From positions 1 to 13,498 of the forward strand of contig CAKZKB010000145.1 in NCBI GenBank assembly GCA_937121005.1: 13,498 bases of DNA, written 5' to 3'. The notes below the pieces were generated by a model. That model worked only from the letters and a program-made list of their open reading frames with translations. It searched no databases and was not told the DNA's origin. Of the stretch, positions 1 through 6,557 are shown in pieces (the stretch's first letter is position 1; every line of letters begins with the position of its first letter). Source of the stretch: an uncultured cyanobacterium (lineage in GTDB: Bacteria > Cyanobacteriota > Cyanobacteriia > Cyanobacteriales > Geitlerinemataceae). The position numbers were made by a program, and so were the translations under genes.

Positions 1-1029
1 GAGATTGCGGAAGAAAATCGTGCCGGTTGCGTTGATCGCAAAGAGGTTAAAGACGCGATCGCCTATTTGCGCGTGTTAGCCAACCCCGCCGATAGTGTCA
101 GCCTAAAGCGCATTATCAACACGCCGCGTCGCGGTATTGGTAAAAATACCATTACCAATTTAGATAATGCGGCGCAACAGTTAGGCATTCCCCTATGGGA
201 AATTGTCAGCGACGCAACCTCGGTAAATACGCTAGCGGGGCGATCGGCGAAAGCTGTTAATCGCTTTGCGAACATTATTTCCACTTGGCAAGAAAAAGTC
301 CAAACTACAACCGCCGATGAAATTTTCAAAGGCATTATGGACGACTCTGGCTACATTGCCGACTTGCAGCAACAAGGAACGGAGGAAGCCGATAACCGCC
401 GCGCCAACGTCGAAGAAGTTTTAAACGCGATCGTCCAATATGGGGAAGAAAACGAAGATCCCTCTTTAGAAACCTTCCTTGCCAATGCCTCTTTAGCCTC
501 CGATCTCGATAGTTTGGATTCGGGAGATGATTCGGTATCTTTGATGACGCTGCATTCGGCTAAAGGGTTGGAATTTCCCATCGTGTTTATGGTAGGATTG
601 GAGAATGGATTGTTTCCCAACTATCGCAGCTTAGACGATCCGCGTGCGCTGGAAGAAGAGCGCCGTTTGTGTTATGTTGGCATTACGCGAGCCCAGGAAC
701 TTTTGTTTATCAGCTACGCCACCGAACGCCGTTTGTGGGGGAGTTATTCCACCACGCAACCATCAATGTTTTTAAGCGAATTGCCGAAAGAGTATCTAGA
801 AGGCAATATGGTTCGCAAGCGCAAAGCGAAGAAGCAGAAGAAAGCGGCAAAAAGTAACAATTCGGTGCAGTGGAAAGCCGGCGATCGCGTCTATCACGAT
901 GCTTTTGGCGAAGGGAAAGTCATGATGGTTTTCGGCGATGAAAACAAGTCTACCATTGCGGTGAAGTTTGGTGTCGGCAGTCCGAAGATTTTAGATCCGA
1001 CGATCGAGCCTTTAGAACGCAATGAATAG
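1..1029 (+). CDS. pcrA: ATP-dependent DNA helicase PcrA/UvrD, C-terminal part (5' end outside window)
   Basis: This is the C-terminal 342 residues of a superfamily 1A 3'-to-5' DNA helicase, an ATP-driven enzyme of repair and of removing proteins from DNA. The frame is open from base 1, so the gene starts upstream; the TTG at 67 is internal. Visible segments (fragment numbering) are the 2B/2A region with DRKEVKDAIAYLR and NTPRRGIG (about 13-47), motif V TLHSAKGLEFP (about 183-193) and motif VI EEERRLCYVGITRA (about 218-231). A lysine/arginine linker follows (about 271-283), then a Tudor-like C-terminal domain with GDRVYHDAFGEGKV (about 293-306), the part that contacts RNA polymerase in PcrA. 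The Walker A part lies outside the window. PcrA fits better than UvrD or Rep because of the C-terminal module. The family normally has an aromatic Phe-Tyr just before DRKE; here the residues are AGCV. Confidence 0.95.
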   Translation, partial: EIAEENRAGCVDRKEVKDAIAYLRVLANPADSVSLKRIINTPRRGIGKNTITNLDNAAQQLGIPLWEIVSDATSVNTLAGRSAKAVNRFANIISTWQEKVQTTTADEIFKGIMDDSGYIADLQQQGTEEADNRRANVEEVLNAIVQYGEENEDPSLETFLANASLASDLDSLDSGDDSVSLMTLHSAKGLEFPIVFMVGLENGLFPNYRSLDDPRALEEERRLCYVGITRAQELLFISYATERRLWGSYSTTQPSMFLSELPKEYLEGNMVRKRKAKKQKKAAKSNNSVQWKAGDRVYHDAFGEGKVMMVFGDENKSTIAVKFGVGSPKILDPTIEPLERNE

Positions 1030-1039
1030 ATTTCGAGTC

Positions 1040-1155
1040 AGTATTCAGGTCGAAGCAAGAAACCCGGTTTCTGGCAGATCCCCAGATAAAACTCGAGTCT
1101 ATCCTTTGAGAAACCGGGTTTCTACACCCGAGGCGAGATCGGACACCTGAATACT
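1040..1155 (+). repeat. Nested inverted-repeat element, copy 1 (MITE/REP-like)
   Basis: The ends are perfect 11-bp inverted repeats, AGTATTCAGGT (1040-1050) and ACCTGAATACT (1145-1155). Inside are AGAAACCCGGTTTCT (1058-1072) and its exact reverse complement AGAAACCGGGTTTCT (1109-1123), able to form a 15-bp stem around a 36-nt loop; each 15-mer is itself a near-palindrome. By eye, 60 of the 66 core bases match the reverse complement of the copy at 11348-11413. No ORF and no clear target-site duplication are visible. The element lies between the convergent 3' ends of pcrA and the CNB gene, where it could also act as a bidirectional terminator (inference). Confidence 0.85.
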
Positions 1156-1174
1156 TACCTTACGATTTCGACAC

Positions 1175-2020
1175 CTAAAAATTGGGATCGTGTTGGAAAT
1201 CGAGACACTCTCCATTGCACCAAAACCGTCCGCTTTCGGTACAAGCAGCCTCGGTTTCGACAAAGGGGACGATCGCGGGGCTCGGAGGACGACGATCGCT
1301 CGCGTCTAAAGCAATAAACATCCCTAAAACCACAGCCGCACCCGCCGCACAACCGACGATCGCCTGCAACCCCAAACCTGCTACTTTCGAGCGATCGATT
1401 TGCGCGTTGAGTTGGTGAAGTTTGCGCTTGAATTGCTGTTGTTTTTGACGCAACTGTGCTGCTTGTTCGTACAAGTTTTGGCGCAAGCGTTCGGTTTCTT
1501 GACTCGAAGAAGAAGTCTTCAGGCGATCGACCGTTTCTAGGAGGCGATCGTTTTCGTCGAGCATTTCCACTGCTTCGTCAGTCAGTTGGTTGGCTCGCCG
1601 TCCCATAATACGTGCCAATTGTACCGCCAAATGACTGGCAGCGCTATCGCCGCGATCGAGCATTTCTTCAAAGGCTTGGCGGTGCAGTTTAAAGATTTGT
1701 GTCGGCTGAGTGGCGCGAACGCTACAACTGCGCGGCGCGTGTAAAATCAGACCCAATTCCCCAATGACTTCGCCTTTACCAAGCGTGCGAATTTGGTGCG
1801 GGTTTGCGGCCAAATCGCCTTTGAGAATTTCGACTTCTCCTGATAGCAATACCAACAGCGAGTCGCTAGGTTCGCCTTCGCGGATCGCTACCGTTGTCGG
1901 TGCGATTTCTGTTATCGTTCCGGCTTTGGCAATGCGATCGATTTCTTCATCAGAAAGCGATCGTCCTAGATGGGTTTGTTTGAGCGTAGAAACCAGTCGA
2001 TCGTCGCTGTTGGCAGCCAT
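1175..2020 (-). CDS. Cyclic nucleotide-binding domain protein with coiled coil and single C-terminal membrane helix
   Basis: A 281-residue protein. Residues about 18-135 form a CNB (CRP/PKA regulatory-type) domain, with the phosphate-binding cassette GELGLILHAPRSCSVRA at 87-103. It keeps the Glu and Arg (R97) that contact the cyclic nucleotide in the family, so cAMP or cGMP binding is plausible. Residues about 145-210 are charged and Gln/Arg/Leu-rich, consistent with a coiled coil. One hydrophobic helix spans about 212-238. Positive charge before the helix predicts an N-in topology, with the CNB domain in the cytoplasm and the tail (239-281) outside. The tail has three cysteines (C260, C268, C272) around SGRFWCNGEC. 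There is no HTH, kinase or channel domain, so this is neither a CRP-type regulator nor an ion channel of known form. The ATG at 2018-2020 is chosen; an AAGGGG lies about 11 nt upstream. The function is unknown. Confidence 0.85.
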   Translation of the reverse strand: MAANSDDRLVSTLKQTHLGRSLSDEEIDRIAKAGTITEIAPTTVAIREGEPSDSLLVLLSGEVEILKGDLAANPHQIRTLGKGEVIGELGLILHAPRSCSVRATQPTQIFKLHRQAFEEMLDRGDSAASHLAVQLARIMGRRANQLTDEAVEMLDENDRLLETVDRLKTSSSSQETERLRQNLYEQAAQLRQKQQQFKRKLHQLNAQIDRSKVAGLGLQAIVGCAAGAAVVLGMFIALDASDRRPPSPAIVPFVETEAACTESGRFWCNGECLDFQHDPNF

Positions 2021-2056
2021 GAGTCGAAACCCCTTAGACTAAAAACCCGATAAATG

Positions 2057-2197
2057 TTACAGTTGCTCTGGATCGATGCCCATTTCTTGCAACCGCGCCG
2101 CTAGTTGTTGCGCTCGTTGTTCGGCAGCTTGCGCTCGTTCTCGGACATGGAAAATTGGATACTGAGGGACGCTGGCGAATGCTTCGCCCTCTGGGAG
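2057..2197 (-). pseudogene. Remnant of a Uma2-like gene (C-terminal tail only)
   Basis: This is a 46-codon open stretch on the minus strand, bounded upstream by an in-frame TAA and ending at TAA (2057-2059). It reads LPEGEAF, then QYPIFHVRERAQAAEQRAQ, then LAARLQEMGIDPEQL. The Arg/Ala/Gln helix ending in a (L/M)GIDPE motif is the usual tail of cyanobacterial Uma2 (DUF820) proteins. There is no suitable start codon and no Uma2 catalytic core, so it looks like the end of a decayed gene. It lies 36 bp upstream of the CNB gene. The assignment rests on the tail pattern alone. Confidence 0.5.
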
Positions 2198-2238
2198 TTA
2201 CCTTCAATTGTACCATCGATCGCTTCCAGGGCGATCGC

Positions 2239-2268
2239 GTTAAGAACGAGTTAAGAACGAGTTAACGG
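2239..2268. promoter_or_regulatory. 11-bp tandem direct repeat, Pho-box-like
   Basis: Two perfect copies of GTTAAGAACGA (2239-2249 and 2250-2260) are followed by a partial third, GTTAACGG (2261-2268). On the minus strand these read as 8-mers GTTAACTC, CTTAACTC and CTTAACGC separated by 3 bp. That is the spacing of the cyanobacterial Pho box, (C/T)TTAA(C/T)(C/T)(A/T) repeated at 11 bp and bound by PhoB/SphR-type OmpR-family regulators. The fit is 5-7 of 8 bases per repeat. The repeats lie about 93 bp before the kinase ATG (2361) and about 220 bp before the divergent CNB start. Either gene could be the target; the repeat orientation points to the minus-strand side. Confidence 0.4.
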
Positions 2269-2360
2269 CAATTAAAACTTTAAAGATCTATGTAATTTAA
2301 CAACCAACGTAGCAGAAATTGATTACCATAGTTCTGCAACCAAAGATACAAATTGCCAGA

Positions 2361-3689
2361 ATGTGGGACAGTCTTTCTATGTTATCGGCTCGCCAGTGCG
2401 AACTTCAACTTCCCCTGCAACCCCTATCGGACGTACAAGCCCAAGTCCTGGACTTAGAATCAACATTGGGAGAGTTGCCCCTATACGATTTCCAAATTGA
2501 TATTTCTCAACCCGGCCGAGTGGCGGCCAATGCGTTCGACGATCGCCCTTTGCTACCGGGAATTTTGTTAGTTGAAGGCGAAACCCTCGTCGGTTTTGTT
2601 TCCCGGCGCAGATTTCTAGAATGTATGAGTCGCCCTTACGGTTACGAACTCTTTTATCGCCGCCCCCTACGCTGTTTGTACGACTTTTCTCGTAGCGAAA
2701 CTCTCATTTGTCGTCGCGATACTCCTATCGTTACGGCGGCCCGTTGGTCGTTGCAGCGTCCGGTCGAGTCGCGTTACGAACCGCTTGTCGTGGAAATTTC
2801 TTCCCATGTTTATCGACTTTTAGACGTACATCAACTCCTCGTCGCCCAGTCTCACATTCACGAACTCGCGACTCAAATGCTGCACGAACAAACCAAAACC
2901 CAAATGATGCAAACGGAGAAAATGGCCAGTTTGGGGCAAATGGTGGCGGGCGTGGCGCACGAAATTCGCAATCCGGTTAACTGCGTCAACGGCAATATTA
3001 GCTTTTTAGATAACTATTTTCAAGACTTAATGGATTTGGTGGCTGTTTACGAAGGAGAATGGCCGCAAAAACCGCCCCAGGTGGTGGAAATGGAAGCGGA
3101 TATCGAATTCGATTTTATTAAAGATGATTTACCCAACATCATCGCTAGCATGAAAGTGGGAGCCGATCGCCTCACGAAAATTGTTTCCAGCTTGCACAGT
3201 TTTTCTCATGTGGGTCAGGGACGCAAGCAACCGTGCGATCTGCACGAGTGCATTGAAAGTACGTTGTTAATCCTCAAAAATCGCATTAAAAAGGTTAACT
3301 TTGTCAAAAACTACGGTCAGTTACCGTTAGTCTCTTGCTATTCCGGGCAAATTGGACAAGTATTGGTGAACTTAATTGGCAATGCCCTCGATGCGTTAGA
3401 AGAACATCAAGTCCCCGACCCTACAGTGTGCATCGCAACGGAGACGATCGCCTCTGGAGAAGTCGCAATTCGCATTGGCGACAACGGCCCCGGTATTCCC
3501 ACCGAAATCCAAAATCGAATTTTTGAGACCTTTTTTACGACCAAACCGCCGGGGAAAGGGACGGGCTTAGGGTTGGCTATCAGCCATCAGATTATCACGG
3601 AAAATCACGAAGGACAGTTAAATTTGCGATCGCGTCCTGGTGAGGGGACGGAGTTTGAAATTCTGTTACCCTACCAGGACGAGGCTTAA
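2361..3689 (+). CDS. Cytoplasmic orphan sensor histidine kinase with cyanobacterial N-terminal domain
   Basis: A 442-residue two-component sensor kinase. The H box MASLGQMVAGVAHEIRNPVN carries the phospho-accepting His at about 200. The ATPase domain has the N box NLIGNALDAL (337-346), G1 DNGPGIP (374-380) and the FETFFTTKPPGKGTGLGL region (388-405), so it looks active. The N-terminal 160 residues have no membrane helix. They hold a block around PLLPGILLVEG and SRRRFLECMSRPYG (about 64-94) that I know from other cyanobacterial signalling proteins; it resembles a CBS-like or small ligand-sensing domain, but the ligand is unknown. A helical linker (about 150-190) precedes the H box. I chose the ATG at 2361; a TTG at 2319 would add 14 residues and neither has a clear Shine-Dalgarno. 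No response regulator is nearby. Possible Pho-box-like repeats lie upstream. Confidence 0.9.
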   Translation: MWDSLSMLSARQCELQLPLQPLSDVQAQVLDLESTLGELPLYDFQIDISQPGRVAANAFDDRPLLPGILLVEGETLVGFVSRRRFLECMSRPYGYELFYRRPLRCLYDFSRSETLICRRDTPIVTAARWSLQRPVESRYEPLVVEISSHVYRLLDVHQLLVAQSHIHELATQMLHEQTKTQMMQTEKMASLGQMVAGVAHEIRNPVNCVNGNISFLDNYFQDLMDLVAVYEGEWPQKPPQVVEMEADIEFDFIKDDLPNIIASMKVGADRLTKIVSSLHSFSHVGQGRKQPCDLHECIESTLLILKNRIKKVNFVKNYGQLPLVSCYSGQIGQVLVNLIGNALDALEEHQVPDPTVCIATETIASGEVAIRIGDNGPGIPTEIQNRIFETFFTTKPPGKGTGLGLAISHQIITENHEGQLNLRSRPGEGTEFEILLPYQDEA

Positions 3690-3696
3690 CCCCATT

Positions 3697-4779
3697 TTAA
3701 GCGATCGTCACATCTTCAGACAGGTAAACATCTTGGATGGTATGGAACAATTTCGTGCCTTCGTCAAAGGCACGCTGGAAGGTTTTGCGACCGGAAATTA
3801 AACCGCACCCTCCGGCACGTTTGTTAATCACCGCCGTGCGGACAGCTTGCTCGAAATCGTTGCTACCCGAAGAACCGCCGGAGTTAATTAAACCAGCCCG
3901 TCCTGCATAACAGTTTAGCACTTGATAGCGGGTTAGATCGATGGGATGGTCGCTAGTGAGTTCGGAATAAACGCGATCGTCGGTGCGTCCGTATTTTTGC
4001 CCGGAGGCTTTGGCAACGGCTTCATAACCGTTGTTACATTCGGGCAGTTTTTGTTTGATAATATCGGCTTCAATGGTAACGCCGAGATGGTTGGCTTGTC
4101 CGGTGAGATCGGCGGCTAAGTGATAGTCTTTGTCTTGCTTGAAGACGCTATTTCGCAGGTAGCACCACAAAATTGTTGCCATTCCCAACTCGTGGGCGCG
4201 GGCAAAGGCAGCGCTGACTTCTTGAATTTGTCGTCCGGTTTCTGGAGAACCAAAATAAATGGTCGCGCCGATGGCAGTTGCTCCCAAATTCCAAGCCTGT
4301 TCGACTTTAGCGAACATAATTTGGTCGTATTCGTTGGGGAAGGTTAAAGATTCGTTGTGGTTGATTTTGACAATAAATGGGATGCGGTGGGCATATTTGC
4401 GCGACACCATTCCCAGTACGCCTAACGTGGTGGCGACGGCATTGCAACCGCCTTCGAGGGCGAGGCGAATGATATTTTCCGGGTCGAAGTAGAGGGGGTT
4501 GGGGGCAAAAGAAGCCGCCCCGGAGTGTTCGATACCTTGATCGACGGGAAGAATAGAAACGTAGCCCGTATTGGCAAGCCGTCCGGTAGAATAGATTTGT
4601 TGGAGACTGCGAAGAACTTGTGGGGGACGATCGCTTTGAGCGAAAATGCGATCGACCGAATTGGGGCCGGGCAAATGCAGTAAACTTTTATCGACTTTCG
4701 CTTTATAATTCAGCAGGCAATCGGCTTCGTTACCGAGATAGGATTCGATAGATTGGGGGGCAGATAGGGTGGCAACCAT
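3697..4779 (-). CDS. fbaB: Class I fructose-bisphosphate aldolase, FbaB/DhnA type
   Basis: This enzyme reversibly splits fructose 1,6-bisphosphate into dihydroxyacetone phosphate and glyceraldehyde 3-phosphate, in the cytosol, for glycolysis, gluconeogenesis and the Calvin cycle. At 360 residues it is close in length to E. coli FbaB (350) and alike along its whole length. Matching blocks are SILPVDQGIEHS (75-86), RIPFIVKINHNESL (132-145), GATIYFGSPE (171-180), DLTGQANHLGVTIEADIIKQ (224-243), YAGRAGLINSGGSSG (291-305) and INKRAGGCGLISGRKTF (318-334). Lys242 in ADIIK is the Schiff-base lysine by family position; the SGG and SGR segments should hold the phosphate. It is metal-independent, unlike the class II aldolase cyanobacteria usually also carry. 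The start ATG (4777-4779) has GAGGA 3 nt upstream. Its 3' end faces the kinase gene 7 bp away. Confidence 0.95.
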   Translation of the reverse strand: MVATLSAPQSIESYLGNEADCLLNYKAKVDKSLLHLPGPNSVDRIFAQSDRPPQVLRSLQQIYSTGRLANTGYVSILPVDQGIEHSGAASFAPNPLYFDPENIIRLALEGGCNAVATTLGVLGMVSRKYAHRIPFIVKINHNESLTFPNEYDQIMFAKVEQAWNLGATAIGATIYFGSPETGRQIQEVSAAFARAHELGMATILWCYLRNSVFKQDKDYHLAADLTGQANHLGVTIEADIIKQKLPECNNGYEAVAKASGQKYGRTDDRVYSELTSDHPIDLTRYQVLNCYAGRAGLINSGGSSGSNDFEQAVRTAVINKRAGGCGLISGRKTFQRAFDEGTKLFHTIQDVYLSEDVTIA

Positions 4780-4936
4780 ACGTCCTCAAAATTTATAACA
4801 GCAGATCTTTAGATTTTATCTTAACAGCACAAGTGCGATCGTCCAATAGAGGGGCGATCGCGTTTTTTTGCATCTACACAAAGACAGATTTACCATCTAC
4901 TTCTCCAAAGTGATTCGTAAAGGAAATCTTAAGACG
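4780..4936. other. Intergenic stretch with HIP1 site and hairpin plus T-run
   Basis: Between the aldolase start and the end of the PD-(D/E)XK gene lie GCGATCG (4835-4841) and CGATCGC (4855-4861), a 7-bp inverted repeat followed by seven Ts (4863-4869). On the plus strand this has the form of a factor-independent terminator, but no plus-strand gene ends here. The second arm is part of a HIP1 octamer, so the pairing may be chance. The aldolase promoter should lie here; I see no clear -35/-10 pair. Confidence 0.4.
4783..4787 (-). promoter_or_regulatory. Ribosome binding site of the aldolase gene
   Basis: On the minus strand the sequence reads GAGGACGTATG, a GAGGA core just before the ATG at 4777-4779. 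It supports this start over later in-frame ATGs. The spacing (3 nt) is short but usable. Confidence 0.55.
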
Positions 4937-5545
4937 CTATTTTGTCTCCAATACGCCCACCAAAATTCCGACGATCGCTTCTAGATCCGACAGCAGAGCA
5001 TAAGCGTTGAGATCTTTCGTCAGCGTTTTTGTCACGGGATCGAGGACTCCAAACCGCCAAACGTCTCCTAATGTCACCGCTCCATATAAGGGTGATTCTA
5101 TCCTAAAAGATAGCACGACTGCAATCAGTTCGATCGCCAGTTGGTTGAATCCCTTCTCCAGATCGCCTTTCTTGGCTTCGATAATAATAAAATTGTCTCG
5201 CGATCGGAGGAAATAGTCAATGGTTCCACTTAAATTCTCGCCTGCGTCGATGGGATATTCGACATCAATTTCAGCGCGAATGTAGTCGAGTAATTCTAGC
5301 AACAACGGGGCAATATAAAATTCTCGTTTGGCAATTTCTGAGGTGAGGGAAATTAAAGGTAGTTTTTGGCGAGACAATTGACGCAGGCGATCGAGAGGCG
5401 CGATCGCCGTTTCTGGCGTGGGAAATACCACTTCTTCCAAGCGATAGGTATAGCCAAATTCAGCCACGATCTCGCGTGTAGGATAGTTGAGATCGAAATA
5501 GTCCGAAAATGTATATCGTTTGCCCGGTTGTAGAATTTTACTCAT
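4937..5545 (-). CDS. PD-(D/E)XK nuclease-like protein, conserved cyanobacterial type
   Basis: A 202-residue soluble protein of unknown function. The centre has the layout of a PD-(D/E)XK phosphodiesterase fold: a Glu in REFYIAPLLLEL (E75), Asp110 in GTIDYFL, then FIIIEAKKGD giving E123-x-K125, and a Gln-containing helix GFNQLAIEL (132-140) as motif IV. The key metal-binding residues are present, so it may be catalytically competent, but no specificity can be read. It resembles the protein at 9989-10621 in layout (IDVLL, then ESK, then a Gln helix) while differing widely in sequence. The ATG at 5543-5545 is the natural start (MSKILQPGKRYTFSDYF). It stands alone: about 100 bp with a repeat remnant separate it from the gene upstream, and about 157 bp from the aldolase start downstream. 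Confidence 0.75.
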   Translation of the reverse strand: MSKILQPGKRYTFSDYFDLNYPTREIVAEFGYTYRLEEVVFPTPETAIAPLDRLRQLSRQKLPLISLTSEIAKREFYIAPLLLELLDYIRAEIDVEYPIDAGENLSGTIDYFLRSRDNFIIIEAKKGDLEKGFNQLAIELIAVVLSFRIESPLYGAVTLGDVWRFGVLDPVTKTLTKDLNAYALLSDLEAIVGILVGVLETK

Positions 5546-5563
5546 TTTCCGTATCTTTGCACC

Positions 5564-5611
5564 GTAAGCATTCAGGGGGTTTCTCAGCCTGTTTACGATC
5601 GGACACCTGAA
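5564..5611 (+). repeat. Nested inverted-repeat element, shortened copy 3
   Basis: The left part GTAAGCATTCAGG (5564-5576) matches the end of the copy at 11348-11434 (reverse complement). GGTTTCT follows. The right part GATCGGACACCTGAA (5597-5611) is identical over 15 bases to 1137-1151 in copy 1. Only about 48 bp remain of an element that is 116 bp in copy 1, so the middle with the AGAAACC stems is mostly lost. It lies between the 127-aa gene and the PD-(D/E)XK gene. Confidence 0.65.
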
Positions 5612-5622
5612 CTGTCCGATCG
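5596..5622. repeat. Perfect 10-bp-arm hairpin in the spacer
   Basis: CGATCGGACA (5596-5605) and TGTCCGATCG (5613-5622) are exact reverse complements around a 7-nt loop. The left arm belongs to the repeat remnant; the right arm extends beyond it. The hairpin lies about 25 bp past the 3' end of the 127-aa gene and could end or stabilise that minus-strand transcript, but no T-run follows. Confidence 0.6.
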
Positions 5623-5646
5623 CGGCCCGGTTTGCGATTTGCGATG

Positions 5647-6030
5647 CTATTCTTGTCCTAAGTTCTTGAATGCTGTTTGTACCACTGTCTTCGATTTTTC
5701 ATCCAAACGCTGCCAATTGACCTCTCCATTTTCGGCGATTAAACTGGTGTCGATATCCACCTCTTGGGTTTGAGGTTTGGCGTGGGTGAGATGATATTCG
5801 AGAAAACAAACTTGGTAGCATAACTCCCACAAATCGATTTCGAGAGTGCGATCGCCCAGTTTCAGTACCAGTTTGTACGTGGGATAGGGAAACTGTTCTT
5901 CGCGGTAGTCTCCCTGCCACGACGATCGCTCCAAATGTTTGCTAATATTGTCGATGACGCGAATCAGGGCTGGCTGCATCAACAACTCAGCTTGCTGCCA
6001 GGCGATCGCGTCTTTGAGTTTGGGTTTCAT
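5647..6030 (-). CDS. Conserved hypothetical protein (127 aa), coupled to a TMEM14-like gene
   Basis: I do not recognise a named family, though the opening MKPKLKDAIAWQQAELLMQP has the look of a protein conserved in cyanobacteria. It is soluble, with no signal peptide or membrane helix. The first 35 residues look helical. Residues about 45-80 alternate in a beta-like way (YPTYKLVLKLGDRTLEIDLW), and there are two cysteines (C71 and C75) in LCYQVCFLEYH. The C-terminal part is acidic (VDIDTSLIAENGEVNW). The gene starts 3 bp after the stop of the upstream TMEM14-like gene and has no Shine-Dalgarno of its own, so translation is probably coupled and the two proteins may act together. A regulatory or structural partner role is a guess. 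Confidence 0.75.
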   Translation of the reverse strand: MKPKLKDAIAWQQAELLMQPALIRVIDNISKHLERSSWQGDYREEQFPYPTYKLVLKLGDRTLEIDLWELCYQVCFLEYHLTHAKPQTQEVDIDTSLIAENGEVNWQRLDEKSKTVVQTAFKNLGQE

Positions 6031-6033
6031 GGG

Positions 6034-6351
6034 TTAAACGACCAGCTGCTGTTGCAGTAAAATGGCAACGGCAACAATTCCAGCTAAAATCATCAATCCG
6101 GCGGGCATCATTTTGCGCGTTTTCGCCAGACGAATGGCGAAGGTGACGATTAAAAGTGCCGCGATCGCCGTTGCTAAAGGCAGTCCCCAGACTTGTCCTT
6201 GCAGTTGGGCGATACCGCCTAAAATCAGTAATGTGCCGCTAGCAATACCTGAAATTAGGGAAATTTTGCTTTTGGCTTTGATGTAACCGAAGATACCGCC
6301 CACGAGGGCGAGGAGTCCGTAAGCAATGGCAGTGGCAATTCCGAGAGTCAT
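6034..6351 (-). CDS. TMEM14/FAX-like small membrane protein
   Basis: A 105-residue protein that is almost all membrane. Hydrophobic segments are at about 3-24, 30-48, 55-73 and 82-102, with the basic loops KAKSK (25-29) and RLAKTRK (73-79). The start of helix 2 and its basic loop, GYIKAKSKISLISGIASGTL, match the TMEM14 family (Pfam Tmemb_14). Members include mitochondrial TMEM14 proteins and the plastid fatty-acid exporter FAX1, whose origin may be cyanobacterial. Export of fatty acids or other lipids is therefore possible but not shown. The length is typical. The ATG at 6349-6351 follows a tandem TCCAAAA repeat on the minus strand with no visible Shine-Dalgarno. The 127-aa gene follows 3 bp downstream. 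Confidence 0.85.
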   Translation of the reverse strand: MTLGIATAIAYGLLALVGGIFGYIKAKSKISLISGIASGTLLILGGIAQLQGQVWGLPLATAIAALLIVTFAIRLAKTRKMMPAGLMILAGIVAVAILLQQQLVV

Positions 6352-6356
6352 TTCAA

Positions 6357-6389
6357 TTTTGGATTTTGGATTTTGGATTTTGGATTTTG
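6357..6389 (+). repeat. Tandem heptamer repeat (TTTTGGA)4 plus partial unit
   Basis: Four perfect TTTTGGA units (6357-6363, 6364-6370, 6371-6377, 6378-6384) are followed by TTTTG. Arrays of this type are common in cyanobacterial spacers. This one ends only 5 bp before the TMEM14-like ATG, so it forms the leader of that mRNA. Confidence 0.9.
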
Positions 6390-6557
6390 CGGAAAGTTGG
6401 GGGCGTAGATTTTCTTCCCTCCAAACTTTCCAAGACGGATTGACCTCTGGCTCGATCCGAAAGCTCGTATCCGCAATCTTCTCGGTTATCGCGGTTTCGG
6501 GAATCGAGAACGAGTGACAATAGCATAGCGCGATCGCGGTAGGGCGATCGAACTTTT

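Noticed and set aside
55..62. HIP1 octamers as regulatory sites
   Set aside because: They occur throughout genes and spacers at high frequency, as known for cyanobacterial genomes, so individual sites are not informative.
2319..2360. TTG at 2319 as the kinase start
   Set aside because: It adds 14 residues with no clear domain value and has no ribosome site; the ATG at 2361 is more likely, though not proven.
4835..4869. Hairpin plus T-run resembling a plus-strand terminator
   Set aside because: No plus-strand gene ends before it and one arm is a HIP1 octamer, which is self-complementary and pairs by chance; kept only as a note on the spacer.
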